From assembly GCF_000495795.1 (NCBI RefSeq), contig NZ_AWGD01000039.1, positions 1 through 64,000 on the forward strand: a stretch of DNA of 64,000 nt, given 5' to 3'. Numbering within the stretch: the stretch's first letter is position 1; each line of letters starts with the position of its first letter. Under the pieces are notes generated by a model. That model ran no database searches. It saw nothing but the letters and a program-made list of their open reading frames with translations, and was not told the DNA's origin. Shown here piece after piece: positions 35,643 through 46,103 of this stretch. This stretch comes from Asticcacaulis sp. AC460. GTDB taxonomy: Bacteria; Pseudomonadota; Alphaproteobacteria; Caulobacterales; Caulobacteraceae. The position numbers and the translations under genes are program-made.

Positions 35643-37505
35643 GTGAGATTTGACGACCACTTCATCGATGAACTGAAAACCCGCCTGCCGGCCTCCGAGG
35701 TCATCGGCAAGTCGGTCAAGCTGCGCCGTAACGGCCGCGAATGGGTCGGGCTGTCGCCGTTCAGCAAGGAAAAGACGCCGTCCTTCTACGTCAACGACCA
35801 GAAGCGCTTCTTCCATGATTTTTCGTCGGGCAAGAGCGGCGACATCATCACCTTCCTGCAGGAAACCGAGCGGCTGTCGTTCAACGAAGCCGTCGAGAAG
35901 CTGGCCGCCGAGGCCGGCATGGCGCTGCCCGCCGTAACACCGGAAACCCGTGCTTTCGAACAGAAACGCCAGTCGCTCAACGACTGGATGGAGCTGGCGC
36001 AGAAATGGTTCATGGCGCGGCTGCAGGACCGCAATCCGGGCGCCCAGGCGGCGCGCGACTATCTCACCAAGCGCGGCCTGTCGCCGGAGGATATCCAGAC
36101 CTATGGCCTGGGCTATTCGCCCAAGGAGCGCACCGCGTTGAAGGACGCCATGGTGCAGAAGGGCGCCAAGGTTTCAGAACTGGTCGAATGCGGCCTGCTG
36201 ATCGAGGTCGAAGGCGGCGGGGCGCCCTATGACCGCTTCCGCGACCGGTTGATGTTCCCGATCCAGGACCAGCGCGAGCACGTGGTCAGTTTCGGTGGCC
36301 GGGCGTTGAACCCTGACGAAAAGGCCAAATACCTCAACGGCCCGGACACGACGCTGTTCCACAAGGGCCAGATGCTGTTCGGCCTGCCCAAGGCGCTGAA
36401 GATCCTGGGCGCCGAGCAGCACCATGCCGATTTGGTGGTTGTCGAAGGCTATATGGACGTTATCGCCTGCCAGCGTGCCAAGGTGGCGGCGGTGGCGCCT
36501 TTGGGCACGGCGTTGACTGAAGAGCAGATCGATATCCTGTGGCGGCGTCACCCGGAGCCGACCCTGTGTTTCGATGGCGACAAGGCCGGGCAAAGGGCGG
36601 CGTACCGGGCGCTGGACCGGGCCCTGCCGAAGCTCAAACCCGGCAAGTCGTTCAAGGTTTGCCTGATCGTCGGCGGCAAGGACCCCGACGATGTGCTGCG
36701 CGAAAAGGGCGCCCTGGCGCTGCGCGAGGCGCTGACCGATACCAAACCGTTCGTCCATGTGCTGTTCCAGCGCGAGGCCGAACTGGAGCCGCTGGATACG
36801 CCAGAACGCAAGGCGGGCTTCAAGAAGCGGTTGCGGGCCCTGGCGGCACAGATCGAAGACAAGGACCTGGCCGACAGTTATCGCCACGATCTGCTGACGC
36901 GTTATGACGAGATGTTCGCCAAGCCGGCCCAACCGCAAGGGCAGGGCGGGTTCCAGCCGTACAAGAAGGGCGAATTCCGCAAACGCGGTGAGGTCTACCT
37001 GGCGCCGGCGCTGCAGGAATCGCGCACGGCGGCGGTAAAACTGTCCCGGGCGCTGGATGCGATTTCGGCCTGTTTGGCCCAGGGACTGCTGGATCATCCC
37101 GACTGGATGTCGGACCAGGTCGAGGGGCTGGAGGCCTTTGGTTTCGGCGACGAGACGCTCGACCCGCTGGCACGTACCCTGGTTGCGATAAGTTTCCGTG
37201 GCGACCCCCTTGACAGCGAGGGATTGAGCCGCCATCTGCACAGCCAAGGACTTGGTGCATTATTAAGCGAGATACAAAAGGCGGCACTGAAATCAGGCGC
37301 GCCCTTCCTGTCACCGGACATATCTCTCGCCGATGCTCATGCCCGCTGGATACAGGCGTTCAACGCGATGTCGCGTTTGACGGCCTTGGAACGTGCGCTG
37401 AATTCGTCCCGCGATCGTGTCGGAACCGAATTTTTTTCACGGCTCAAGCTGGAACGCGATGCCCTGCGGCGCACCCTTCGTAGCGGACAGATCTGGCAGG
37501 AATAA
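35643..37505 (+). CDS. dnaG: DNA primase
   Basis: The 620-residue primase makes RNA primers for replication. Motifs of the catalytic core are present, including TOPRIM residues VVEGYMDVIAC and LCFDGDKAGQRAA, and a C-terminal helicase-binding region follows. The N-terminal region has the CHC2 zinc-finger framework (GLSPFSKEKTPSFYV...FFHDFSSGKSGD), but the four ligands (C-x2-H and C-x2-C in most bacteria) are S38, S41, D59 and S62. GTG 35643 is chosen because similarity starts at MRFDDHFIDELK. It is followed by rpoD, as in the macromolecular synthesis operon. Confidence 0.95.
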   Translation: MRFDDHFIDELKTRLPASEVIGKSVKLRRNGREWVGLSPFSKEKTPSFYVNDQKRFFHDFSSGKSGDIITFLQETERLSFNEAVEKLAAEAGMALPAVTPETRAFEQKRQSLNDWMELAQKWFMARLQDRNPGAQAARDYLTKRGLSPEDIQTYGLGYSPKERTALKDAMVQKGAKVSELVECGLLIEVEGGGAPYDRFRDRLMFPIQDQREHVVSFGGRALNPDEKAKYLNGPDTTLFHKGQMLFGLPKALKILGAEQHHADLVVVEGYMDVIACQRAKVAAVAPLGTALTEEQIDILWRRHPEPTLCFDGDKAGQRAAYRALDRALPKLKPGKSFKVCLIVGGKDPDDVLREKGALALREALTDTKPFVHVLFQREAELEPLDTPERKAGFKKRLRALAAQIEDKDLADSYRHDLLTRYDEMFAKPAQPQGQGGFQPYKKGEFRKRGEVYLAPALQESRTAAVKLSRALDAISACLAQGLLDHPDWMSDQVEGLEAFGFGDETLDPLARTLVAISFRGDPLDSEGLSRHLHSQGLGALLSEIQKAALKSGAPFLSPDISLADAHARWIQAFNAMSRLTALERALNSSRDRVGTEFFSRLKLERDALRRTLRSGQIWQE

Positions 37506-37611
37506 CGTTTGTAAAACCTTATGGACTCAAGTGGTTGGGTTAAGGGTTCATTGACGAAGTTTCTGGAATAAGAGCAATGGCGGGCGCAGGCGCGACCCCG
37601 CGGAGACCCAT

Positions 37612-37625
37612 ATGAGCGTGACAAA

Positions 37626-37629
<4 letters not shown>
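37612..37629 (+). CDS. Five-codon upstream open frame overlapping the rpoD start
   Basis: ATG AGC GTG ACA AAA TGA encodes MSVTK. It has GGAG at 37602-37605, six bases upstream, whereas the rpoD ATG at 37626 has no correctly spaced Shine-Dalgarno of its own. The stop overlaps the rpoD start as ATGA. The arrangement suggests that ribosomes load at the short frame and restart at rpoD. Confidence 0.45.
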
Positions 37630-39731
<2,102 letters not shown>

Positions 39732-39739
39732 TGGGGTCT

Positions 39740-39811
39740 GGGGCCTGCGGCCCCAGGTCTTCTCTTTCAATAGAAAAGCCCTGTCCCGCTTGGGACAGGG
39801 CTTTTCTATTG
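39740..39811. terminator. Strong two-way terminator after rpoD
   Basis: A short hairpin (TGGGGCC TGC GGCCCCA) is followed by a perfect 20-bp stem, CAATAGAAAAGCCCTGTCCC (39768-39787) and its complement at 39792-39811, with a 4-nt loop GCTT. A- and T-runs inside the stem make it work in either direction. The GGGGCCTGCGGCCCC part recurs at 61.05 and 61.15 kb. Confidence 0.88.
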
Positions 39812-39841
39812 ACATGAGGAACCTTGGCCGTGGGGGGGGGG

Positions 39842-40399
39842 CTATCGGCTGTAGACGTAAAGGTCTGACGAGGTTGCAAAAACGAAATGGCGACCTGTCG
39901 GTGAAAATCCGAAAGCTCGAAGTTCCGTTACGAAGTCGGCAAATTTCGTCAGCGAACGTTTGGCTCCCGGAGGGGCCCAAAGCATGGTTTGGCCCGGCGC
40001 GGAGAGAAACACTTCGTCTTCGGGAAACGAGAGTGGATGGCGCTCCAGCCCCCATCCATCCGTTGTATGGGTAACTAATCCACCTCCAGACAGCCCGGCC
40101 ACGCGGATTAGCTTGCCTTCCAGCGGTCCGATACCTTCGACAAGCAGGTTTCCAAGGTCGAATTGGAAATCGTTGTCATCATCACGCGCCACCAGGATGC
40201 CTTGAGAGCAATCCACCACGCCTCTGCCAGAATGGGAAGCAATGAGGAGCAAATCTGAGGTGTCGGAAAAACCAACCTCAGTCAGTCCTCCAACGGCCCG
40301 GCGATGTGCCAATCTCCAAGGTTCAGGTGGGTTTGACACCGGCAGTGAGTCCAGGAAGGCGAACTCATCGATCAGATGATTAGGTATCACGCCCCGCAT
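39842..40399 (-). CDS. Hypothetical protein
   Basis: A 185-residue protein not recognised. It is beta-rich and looks like a few blades of a propeller (TDLLLIASHSGRG-like TSDLLLIASHSGRGVV, HFVFATSSDLYVYS), with an N-terminus FAFLDSLPVSNPP. There is no signal peptide or membrane segment. Its base composition is less GC-biased than its neighbours, with more varied codons, which hints at transfer. It is divergent from the GntR operon and converges on rpoD. Confidence 0.5.
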   Translation of the reverse strand: MRGVIPNHLIDEFAFLDSLPVSNPPEPWRLAHRRAVGGLTEVGFSDTSDLLLIASHSGRGVVDCSQGILVARDDDNDFQFDLGNLLVEGIGPLEGKLIRVAGLSGGGLVTHTTDGWGLERHPLSFPEDEVFLSAPGQTMLWAPPGAKRSLTKFADFVTELRAFGFSPTGRHFVFATSSDLYVYSR

Positions 40400-40469
40400 T
40401 TTATCCTCCCCGCTATCGACCCAGCTATACTACATTCAGCCAAGTTTCAGCATTTTTCATCCAAGCCCC

Positions 40470-40505
40470 TTGCATCCCATTCCTAACTGTATATACTGTG
40501 TATAT
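40470..40505 (+). promoter_or_regulatory. Promoter and operator of the GntR operon, leaderless start
   Basis: A -35-like TTGCAT (40470-40475) and -10-like TATACT (40493-40498) are 17 bp apart. The expected RNA start falls at about the ATG at 40504, with no ribosome-binding site, so the mRNA is probably leaderless. A 13-bp palindrome TATAC-TGT-GTATA (40493-40505) overlaps the -10 and the start codon and is the likely GntR operator. Confidence 0.55.
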
Positions 40506-40872
40506 GAAATACGGCTTCGTGTTCTCGCAGACGGACAGCAGCCCCATGTATCAGCAGATCATGGAGCAGATAAAACAGCGGATTGCCGTGGGGGACTGGC
40601 CGCCCAACACGCCGCTGCCGTCGATCCGCGAGCTGGCGATCGAGATCAAGGTCAGCGTCATCACGGTGAAGCGGGCCTATCTGGAGCTGGAACGCGAAGG
40701 CGCCATCATCACGCAGCAGGGCAAGGGCAGTCGGGTCAATGACACGATCGACCTGAAAGTCCTGCAAAAGGCAGAATTCCTTCAGCACCTGGAACAGGCC
40801 GGGCGGCTGGCCAAGTCTCTGGATATTCCCGGGGACGAGGTCTGGCTGATGCTGAAGCGGTATATGGAATAG
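40504..40872 (+). CDS. GntR-family regulator, YtrA type
   Basis: A 122-residue repressor. A winged HTH (PMYQQIMEQIKQRIAVGDWPPNTPLPSIRELAIEIKVSVITVKRAYLELEREGAIITQQGKGSRV) is followed by a short helical tail (~45 residues), typical of the YtrA subgroup, which lacks a large ligand domain. Such regulators usually control a neighbouring ABC transporter; here the ATPase gene begins 8 bp downstream. ATG 40504 is preferred over GTG 40498. Confidence 0.9.
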   Translation: MKYGFVFSQTDSSPMYQQIMEQIKQRIAVGDWPPNTPLPSIRELAIEIKVSVITVKRAYLELEREGAIITQQGKGSRVNDTIDLKVLQKAEFLQHLEQAGRLAKSLDIPGDEVWLMLKRYME

Positions 40873-40880
40873 GGGATCAC

Positions 40881-41792
40881 ATGGACTTGCCGCTGGCCGT
40901 ACAGTGCGAGGGCATCACCAAGCGCTACAAGCACTTCACCTTGCAGAACGTCGATCTGTCGTTCGAGCAGGGCACCGTCATGGGGCTGGTCGGGCCCAAT
41001 GGCGCCGGAAAATCGACCATCATGCGCATGGTCATGGGGCTGATCGGTCCCGACAGCGGCTCGGTGAAGGTGCTGGGCCATGCCATGCCGAAGGACCAGA
41101 TCGCCGCGAAACGCCATATCGGCTTCGTTGCCGAAGATATGCGGCTGTATGAGGGCGAGACCATTGCCTTCCACATGGACTTCATCCGCTCGATCTTCGA
41201 CACCTGGGACGGCGACTATGCCAAGGTGCTGCTGCGCCGGCTGGACCTCAACGAAAACCAGAAGGTCAAGGGGCTGTCGCACGGCCAGCGGGTCAAGGCG
41301 ACCCTGCTGCTGGCCCTGGCGCGCCGGCCCGGCCTGCTGGTCTTTGACGAACCGACGACGGGCCTGGACCCGGTGGTGCGGCGCGAGGTGCTGGACGAGA
41401 TGATGAACGCCCTGGCCGATGAAACGCGGTCGGTGCTGTTTTCGTCGCACAACACGCTCGATGTCGAGCAGATCTCCGACTACATCACCTTCATCTATGG
41501 CGGGCGGGTCGTCGAATCCCTGAACAAGGAAGAGTTTATTGACGGCTGGCGGCGTCTGCGCCTGGTCAATCCCAACAACGCGCCGTTGCCGGCCCTGGCC
41601 AATATCCGCGACGTCCAGCAAAGCGGCCAGATCGTGACCGTCACCGTTACCGGTTACGACGACAGTCTTCCTGCCGTGTTCAGCCAGGCCGGCATGACGG
41701 TGACGGCCGTCGAGCGCCTGACCCTGGAAGAGATTTTCCTCAGCATTGTGCTGTTCGCCAAGGCGAACGCGAAAATGGAACTTGCCGCATGA
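40881..41792 (+). CDS. ABC transporter ATP-binding protein
   Basis: A 303-residue ATPase. Walker A is GPNGAGKSTIM, the signature LSHGQRVKATLLLALARRP, and Walker B LLVFDEPTTGLDP, followed by a switch histidine in LFSSHNTLDVEQ. The C-terminal ~80 residues form an accessory region as in BcrA/YtrB-type exporters. It overlaps the permease gene by 4 bases (ATGA). The substrate is unknown; GntR/ABC operons of this kind often respond to cell-envelope antibiotics. Confidence 0.93.
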   Translation: MDLPLAVQCEGITKRYKHFTLQNVDLSFEQGTVMGLVGPNGAGKSTIMRMVMGLIGPDSGSVKVLGHAMPKDQIAAKRHIGFVAEDMRLYEGETIAFHMDFIRSIFDTWDGDYAKVLLRRLDLNENQKVKGLSHGQRVKATLLLALARRPGLLVFDEPTTGLDPVVRREVLDEMMNALADETRSVLFSSHNTLDVEQISDYITFIYGGRVVESLNKEEFIDGWRRLRLVNPNNAPLPALANIRDVQQSGQIVTVTVTGYDDSLPAVFSQAGMTVTAVERLTLEEIFLSIVLFAKANAKMELAA

Positions 41793-42478
41793 GTGCCTCC
41801 ATCGTCCCGCAACTGGTGCTGAAGGATTTTCGCCTGCACCGCTCGATCATCCTGGTCTTTGCCCTGGTGGTTCTCCTTTCCGCCGGTCTGGTGAGTTTTC
41901 TCATTGGACGTATCCCTGACTGGGTGGCGCTGAACCTGGGCTTCATCCTGCTGCTGGGGCCCGCGGCGACCTGCGGAATCGTGCTGCTGATGAAGAGCAA
42001 TGTTTTCGAGAAGGAAAAGTCGACCCAGGCCTTCATCATGAGCCTGCCGGTGACGGTTCGGGAATTCACCAAGGCGAAGCTGTTGCTGAACCTGCCGGTG
42101 TTCGGCCTGTTCTGGCTGGCGGTCAGCGCGGCGGGCTTCTATTTCGCCTTCGGACGCGGGCTGTTTCCGCTGGGCGCCGTCCCGTTCGTCACCATGGTCT
42201 TCCTGGGCGTTCTGCTGTCCTATACCTGCATCCTCAGCACCAGCCTGGTCAGCCAGTCCCTTGGCCTCACGGTGCTGTCGATCGCGCTGTTCGAAATGGT
42301 AACCTCGGCCTATCTGTGGACCATAGCCTATCTGGAGGGCACCCGGCGCTATATCTGGGGTTCGCAGATCGTGTGGACGCCGATGTTCCTGGCGATCGTG
42401 GCGGCGCAGATCCTGGCCGCGGCCGGCGTGATCGCGATAACCCTGCATCTTCAGAACCGGAAGCGGGATTTCATCTGA
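41789..42478 (+). CDS. ABC-2-type membrane permease
   Basis: A 229-residue protein with six hydrophobic segments (first SIILVFALVVLLSAGLVSFLIG, last MFLAIVAAQILAAAGVIAITL). A cytoplasmic loop FEKEKSTQAFIMSLPVTVREFTKAK, the usual ATPase-contact feature of this family, lies after the second segment. It overlaps both neighbours (4 bases with the ATPase, 1 base with the hydrolase), so the three products are probably made in fixed ratio. Confidence 0.85.
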   Translation: MSASIVPQLVLKDFRLHRSIILVFALVVLLSAGLVSFLIGRIPDWVALNLGFILLLGPAATCGIVLLMKSNVFEKEKSTQAFIMSLPVTVREFTKAKLLLNLPVFGLFWLAVSAAGFYFAFGRGLFPLGAVPFVTMVFLGVLLSYTCILSTSLVSQSLGLTVLSIALFEMVTSAYLWTIAYLEGTRRYIWGSQIVWTPMFLAIVAAQILAAAGVIAITLHLQNRKRDFI

Positions 42479-43512
42479 TGAAGCGCCCCATCTGGCTGCT
42501 CAGGCTGATGATCGTCGTCGTCGCCGTTGTCTGTACGGCGGTCTTCGTGCCGTGGGACCTGGCCTATGCCTATTTCGCACCCCTGCCAAACACCGTCCAG
42601 GCGCAGGTCGAAGACGCGGCCCCCCACGGTCTCGATGGCGTCATCGTCTATGTCGATCAGGGCGGCAAACCGCCGGCCTTTTATGCGGCTGGGTGGAAGG
42701 ACAGGGTGGTCAAGACTCCGGCCGATCCGCATGCCCTGTTCAAGATCGCCAGCATCAGCAAGCTGTATATCGCCGTTGCCGCCGCCAAGCTGGTCGAGGA
42801 CAAGCGTCTGTCGCTGGACGACACCCTGGCGCATCTGTTGCCCGACGTGGCCGGACGGATCGAGAACGCCGACAAGATCACGCTGCGGATGATGCTACAG
42901 CACCGCAGCGGCATCCCCAATTTTACTGACGCACGGGCCTTCCGATGGGACAGGATGACCGATCCCGAGGCGGTGCTGAATCTGGTCCTCGATAAGCCGG
43001 CGGATTTCGAGCCCGGCAGCCGGCACAGCTATTCCAACACCAACTACCTGCTGGTCGGGCGGATTCTCGACAAGACGCTGGGATATGACCACCAGGCCTA
43101 TATCAAGGCGGAAATCCTGACGCCGCTGGGGCTGACCCACACCTATGGGCGCCTGAGCGAGATCAATCCGGCCGACCTGGCCAGCGGCTATGTCTTCGGC
43201 CTGGACGGCGACATGAAGCCGCTCGACAACGTCATTGCCGGCGGCTCGATGGTGGCAACGGCCCAGGATGTCGGCATCTTCCTGCGGGCGCTGAACGACG
43301 GCTCGTTGCTGGATGACGGCGAACAGGCGGTCTATTCTTCGATCTATGAGTATGAGCACACCGGCCTGGTGCCCGGCTATCAGAGTATCGCCCGCTATCA
43401 CAAGGATATCGATACCGTGGTTGTACAGTTCGTCAGCACCAGTGGTGGCAATGCCTGGACCAAGTCGGACATTGTCTACGACCGGATTGTCCGGATTTTG
43501 CGCAAGGGTTAG
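42478..43512 (+). CDS. Beta-lactamase-fold serine hydrolase
   Basis: A 344-residue protein of the class C beta-lactamase/DD-peptidase/esterase group. An N-terminal signal anchor (LLRLMIVVVAVVCTAVFV) places the domain in the periplasm. The catalytic SxxK is S92-I-S-K95 (KIASISKLY), the tyrosine motif YSN occurs in RHSYSNTNY, and an HTG-like motif occurs in YEHTGLVPGY. Start ATG overlaps the permease stop. The location suggests action on peptidoglycan precursors or on a peptide handled by the transporter, which is inference. Confidence 0.87.
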   Translation: MKRPIWLLRLMIVVVAVVCTAVFVPWDLAYAYFAPLPNTVQAQVEDAAPHGLDGVIVYVDQGGKPPAFYAAGWKDRVVKTPADPHALFKIASISKLYIAVAAAKLVEDKRLSLDDTLAHLLPDVAGRIENADKITLRMMLQHRSGIPNFTDARAFRWDRMTDPEAVLNLVLDKPADFEPGSRHSYSNTNYLLVGRILDKTLGYDHQAYIKAEILTPLGLTHTYGRLSEINPADLASGYVFGLDGDMKPLDNVIAGGSMVATAQDVGIFLRALNDGSLLDDGEQAVYSSIYEYEHTGLVPGYQSIARYHKDIDTVVVQFVSTSGGNAWTKSDIVYDRIVRILRKG

Positions 43513-44192
43513 CGCACCTCGACCTTCAACCGGTTCCAGTCGGCGGTCGGGGCGTCTTCGTAGTGCTTGACCTGGTCGTAACGTTGCAGCACCAGCGGCG
43601 TCAGTTTTTGCGCTTCGGCCAGCGAGTTGAACTCGCAGGTTCCGGCTTCAGGGGCGGGGTCGAGCGGTGTTTCCTTGCGCTCCTTGCCATCGGCCAGTGG
43701 GGCGTAGTGTTCGACCGGGTGGCGGGCGACGTCGAGATCGCCGCAGTCGAGGCTTAAATATTCGAAGGCGTCGCTGCTGAGGCCGGGTTTCAGGCCGAGA
43801 TCGCGCGGGTAACGGATGATCATATAGACGGCGCGGTCGGGCGTGCGGGTCAGGTTGAAACCCATCAGCCAGTAGCGGTGGGCCTCGGCATTGGTCTCGG
43901 CGACGATCGGCGTGAAGCTGTGCCAGGTGACGCCGGCGTTAAAGGGTTTCTCGGTATTGGAGGTCAGGTTGACGACCGTACCGGCGTCTTCACCGGCGCG
44001 GGGCCTGACGGTGATATGGCGGGTCTTGTCGTGGCCGTCGATACGGAAGGGCTCGGTCATGACGACTTCGGCGGCGCCTTCGAACGGGCCGTCGCCGTTG
44101 AGGTCAGGGCCGACCACGGACTGATCGTCGAAGACCTTGTTGCATCCGGCCAGGACCAGGCCGGCCATGAGTGCGAGAACTACGTATTTCAT
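43509..44192 (-). CDS. Lipoprotein, GPDL family, copy A
   Basis: A 227-residue protein with lipobox VLAGC (MKYVVLALMAGLVLAGCNKV) and AGGAGG before its ATG. The mature part contains GPDLNGDGPFEG, then a domain with AHRYWLMGFNLTRTPDRAVYMIIRYPRDLG and LSLDCGDL. It shares this plan with the next two lipoprotein genes (GPDL, W-L-N-F/V-R-DRA, an F/YP segment and two later cysteines). No known domain. It overlaps the serine-hydrolase gene tail to tail by 4 bases. Confidence 0.75.
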   Translation of the reverse strand: MKYVVLALMAGLVLAGCNKVFDDQSVVGPDLNGDGPFEGAAEVVMTEPFRIDGHDKTRHITVRPRAGEDAGTVVNLTSNTEKPFNAGVTWHSFTPIVAETNAEAHRYWLMGFNLTRTPDRAVYMIIRYPRDLGLKPGLSSDAFEYLSLDCGDLDVARHPVEHYAPLADGKERKETPLDPAPEAGTCEFNSLAEAQKLTPLVLQRYDQVKHYEDAPTADWNRLKVEVR

Positions 44193-44258
44193 GATCGCCT
44201 CCTGAAGGAGAGTGTTGATCACAGGGGCGTGATCGTCAAATGACAAAGCCTGTAAGCG

Positions 44259-44966
44259 TCAGGGGATACGGACCCGTATCGGTGACCATGCGTAGGTCGA
44301 ACCTTTCTCGTCTTCCGGCAGGCCGCGATTGGCGCGTGTCTCTTCTGCTGCCTTAGCCATCAAGACAGGCAGGTAGGTTTGAAGCTCTTCCAGACTTGCG
44401 AAGCCGCAACTGGGCGGGGCGTTGTCATCCGGTATGTCCGGTTCGATCGTCGGCACCGATACCGCTTCGGAAGGCGGTTCGGCCGTGGCCGCCTCTTCGA
44501 CGGCCTTGGCTCCCGGACTAAAGCCCATCATTTCGCACGTTATCACGATCATGCCGGCATCAGAGGCGGAACCGGGGGCTGATTGCCAGTCTTGCGGAAA
44601 GCGGAAAACGGCGAAGGCTGAACGATCCCGACTACGGAAGACATTGATCCCAACCAGCCAATAATCGAATTGGCGCTCAAATCCGGGCGTGCCCGTTGGC
44701 ACTGGTTGCCACGTTAATTGCGCATCGAAGGTCCGTACGACATCCAGAACATCCGTGTGGATAAGGGTCGTGTCGCCTTGCGGTGTGTGGAGGATCTCTA
44801 TCCTGTCGGACTCGTTGCCGGTCTTCACGCCGGTCAATTCGATGCGTGGACTTTCACCGAAGGGGGACGGAGCCGAGGCCAGGTCCGGTCCCAAAGGCAG
44901 CATTTGGCAGCCCGTTACGGTCGCCAGGATCAGAGCCAGAACCAGGTAGTGCCGGATCGCGCGCAT
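44259..44966 (-). CDS. Lipoprotein, GPDL family, copy B
   Basis: A 235-residue protein with lipobox TVTGC (MRAIRHYLVLALILATVTGCQML). The start of the mature protein, LPLGPDLASAPSPFGESPRIEL, closely matches copy C. The core DYWLVGINVFRSRDRSAFAVFRFPQDW is shared with both paralogues. A proline- and acid-rich insert (EAVSVPTIEPDIPDDNAPP) precedes the C-terminal CGFASLEELQTYLPVLM helix. Function unknown. Confidence 0.75.
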   Translation of the reverse strand: MRAIRHYLVLALILATVTGCQMLPLGPDLASAPSPFGESPRIELTGVKTGNESDRIEILHTPQGDTTLIHTDVLDVVRTFDAQLTWQPVPTGTPGFERQFDYWLVGINVFRSRDRSAFAVFRFPQDWQSAPGSASDAGMIVITCEMMGFSPGAKAVEEAATAEPPSEAVSVPTIEPDIPDDNAPPSCGFASLEELQTYLPVLMAKAAEETRANRGLPEDEKGSTYAWSPIRVRIP

Positions 44967-45077
44967 CTTCCCCTCCGCAGATGAGAAGAGGTTATGTCAC
45001 GAATCCGTGATCGTCAAGTGATCCCTCTGTGATCGCTTTCCTCGTCTCGCACGCGGCGGAAACGACGTTAAGGGGTG

Positions 45078-45159
45078 TCCACAGATAAGCCAGAGAAGCC
45101 AGATGTTCGCGGCGGTCAGGATGGCCATGAACATCTGGCTTCTCTGGCTTATCTGTGGA
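45078..45159. repeat. 31-bp perfect inverted repeat with 20-bp spacer
   Basis: Bases 45078-45108 (beginning TCCACAGATAAGCCAG) and 45129-45159 (ending CTTATCTGTGGA) are exact reverse complements. The arm itself repeats AGCCAGA twice. It lies in the 280-bp space between lipoprotein copies B and C, where no supported gene was found. There is no T-tract, and a function is not evident. Confidence 0.8.
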
Positions 45160-45246
45160 TTTCACCTTTTCGAACAGCGGGATAGCCATAGACTTGCGGA
45201 GTGCCGGCGCGACGTTTTACGCCCGCCCGCCGCAGGGGCCACGAAA

Positions 45247-45918
45247 TCAGTGCACCGTGATGGTGACCGGCTTCCATTCGTAATTGTTTTCCTGGCGGCT
45301 GGCCGGGACCTTGGCGTTGATATCGGCCTCTTCCTGCGCCGCGGCAAGTACCTTGGGGCCGAAGGCATGGACCTCTTCGACCGTGTTGAAATCGCACCCG
45401 CTCATGATGTCACCCAGGGCGCTGGCCAGCATTTGCGACTGCTCGTCCTCACTGGCGTTTTCGTTGCCGCTGTACTTGGCTTCGATTTCCTCTTCGGACG
45501 GCATGCGCATGACGCAGGTCACCATCATGATCGAAGCCTGGGTCTCGCTGCCCGGCGTAAAGCTGGTGCCCTTGGGGTAGGTCAGGATGGCATAGACCGA
45601 ACGGTCGGCCGACTGAAAGACATTGGCGGCAATCAGCCAGTTGACCTCGTCCTTGCCCTCGCCGATGGCGTGATAGGTCACGTCGCCTTCATAGGGTTTC
45701 TGACCCAGCATCGGATAGGTGAGGGTGATCCGGTCGCCCTCCGGCGTGTGGCGGATCTCGACGTCCATGCTTTCTTCTTCATTGACGATGTCGACCTGGG
45801 CGGCGCTGCCGAACGGAGTCGGCGCCTTGGCCAGGTCCGGCCCGACCGGAAACATGTTGCAGGCCGAAAGCGTCAGCATCGCCGCGCCCGCCGCCACTAT
45901 CTGGAAAAAGCCCCTCAT
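45247..45918 (-). CDS. Lipoprotein, GPDL family, copy C
   Basis: A 223-residue protein with lipobox TLSAC (MRGFFQIVAAGAAMLTLSACNMF). The mature N-terminus FPVGPDLAKAPTPFGSAAQVDI and core NWLIAANVFQSADRSVYAILTYPKGTSF match copies A and B, and the C-terminal CDFNTVEEVHAFGPKVLAAAQEEA helix matches copy B. Three diverged copies in a row indicate tandem duplication. Function unknown; exposure at the inner or outer membrane is likely. Confidence 0.75.
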   Translation of the reverse strand: MRGFFQIVAAGAAMLTLSACNMFPVGPDLAKAPTPFGSAAQVDIVNEEESMDVEIRHTPEGDRITLTYPMLGQKPYEGDVTYHAIGEGKDEVNWLIAANVFQSADRSVYAILTYPKGTSFTPGSETQASIMMVTCVMRMPSEEEIEAKYSGNENASEDEQSQMLASALGDIMSGCDFNTVEEVHAFGPKVLAAAQEEADINAKVPASRQENNYEWKPVTITVH

Positions 45919-46103
45919 CCTATCCTCCCCTGGACATGTGGCGGCAATTTACGGTGCGGAACGGGGGGCGTCAATGCGCGCAATCGGCCACACCCCGGGC
46001 CGCGGCGCATGACATACAGCCTTTTCGCTTGCCGGGTGTTCGTTTGCCGCTAGAGTGGGTTAACGAATTATGGTGGGTGCGGATTTTGAGTTCGGGGGAT
46101 GGC

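Noticed and set aside
44992-45189. Short minus-strand frame across the 31-bp inverted repeat
   Set aside because: No ribosome-binding site, and its sequence is dictated by the repeat.
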